From assembly GCA_016936335.1 (NCBI GenBank), contig JAFGXZ010000163.1, positions 1 to 5,716 of the forward strand: a stretch of DNA of 5,716 nucleotides, given 5' to 3'. The position numbers and the translations under genes are program-made. The notes beneath the pieces are model-generated. The model did not search any database. It saw only the letters and a program-made list of their open reading frames with translations, and had not been told where the DNA came from. This DNA comes from Fidelibacterota bacterium (lineage in GTDB: Bacteria > Fidelibacterota > UBA2242). Of the stretch, positions 5,642 to 5,716 are shown piece by piece; within the stretch, counting starts at the first letter, position 1; every line of letters starts with the position of its first letter.

Positions 5642-5716
5642 GGAGCCGTAGTTCAACTGGTTAGAGCACTGGCCTGTCACGCCAGAAGTTGCGGGTTCGA
5701 GTCCCGTCGGCCCCGC
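5642..5716 (+). tRNA. tRNA-Asp (anticodon GTC), 3' CCA end cut by the window
   Basis: A full cloverleaf can be drawn: acceptor 5642-5648 with 5708-5714; D stem GTTC/GAGC (5651-5654, 5664-5667); anticodon stem CTGGC/GCCAG (5669-5673, 5681-5685) with loop CTGTCAC and anticodon GTC (5676-5678); variable loop AAGTT; T stem GCGGG/CCCGT with loop TTCGAGT; discriminator G73 at 5715, as expected for aspartate. The last base, C5716, may be the first C of an encoded CCA. The acceptor stem has an A3 x C70 mismatch (GGAGCCG against CGGCCCC), where the usual gene reads GGGGCCG. All other stems pair, with G-T wobbles at 11-24 and 49-65. Six T residues (5631-5636) immediately precede the gene's 5' flank. 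Confidence 0.93.

Noticed and set aside
5502..5660. CRISPR or tandem-repeat array
   Set aside because: There are only two copies of the 17-bp block, 135 bp apart, and both are explained by tRNA-Asp sequence.
5502..5716. Integrase attachment site with tRNA duplication from a genomic island
   Set aside because: Integrative elements normally duplicate the 3' end of a tRNA. Here the exact repeat is the 5' end, and no integrase or island genes are visible.

Overview
The window is ordinary bacterial chromosome of moderate-to-low GC (my estimate is low to mid 40s percent). It carries five protein genes, one tRNA gene and an unusual repeat-filled gap beside that tRNA. No plasmid, phage, CRISPR or transposase signature is visible. 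The tRNA-Asp body resembles Chlorobi/Bacteroidetes-type sequences. The gap next to it carries a GC-rich palindrome (TCCCGATGCATCGGGA) and a GCGAAGC-GTA-GCGAAGC motif, of a style I associate with FCB-group bacteria (Bacteroidetes, Chlorobi, Calditrichaeota, Marinimicrobia). That placement is a low-confidence inference.

Layout. 1-845 (+) is a DUF1848 protein cut by the left edge; its reading frame is open to the first base and includes the conserved N-terminal SASRRTDIP block. 846-1832 (-) is a Gfo/Idh/MocA-family NAD(P)-dependent oxidoreductase, convergent with it, the two stop codons touching with no base between. 1833-2001 is a divergent promoter region with two neighbouring inverted repeats, one matching a FadR/GntR-type operator consensus. 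2002-3366 (+) is a GltS-family (sodium/glutamate symporter-like) membrane transporter with altered loop motifs. 3463-4185 (+) is an exported protein of unknown function. 4248-5351 (-) is the universal ribosome-associated ATPase YchF. 5352-5641 is a non-coding gap with candidate back-to-back promoters, followed by a broken, repeat-interrupted copy of tRNA-Asp (5502-5622). 5642-5716 is a tRNA-Asp(GTC) reaching the right edge.

How it fits together. The genes do not form one pathway. The oxidoreductase and the transporter are divergent and share a control region, so co-regulation for uptake and oxidation of a small organic acid or sugar is possible but unproven. YchF and tRNA-Asp are translation-related housekeeping genes placed head to head. 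The most interesting stretch is 5502-5622: three blocks of tRNA-Asp sequence in the correct order, separated by a perfect 16-bp palindrome in the D-loop position and about 67 bp of hairpin-rich sequence in place of most of the anticodon arm. It looks like either a decaying tRNA duplicate colonised by small repeats or a tRNA-derived repeat element.
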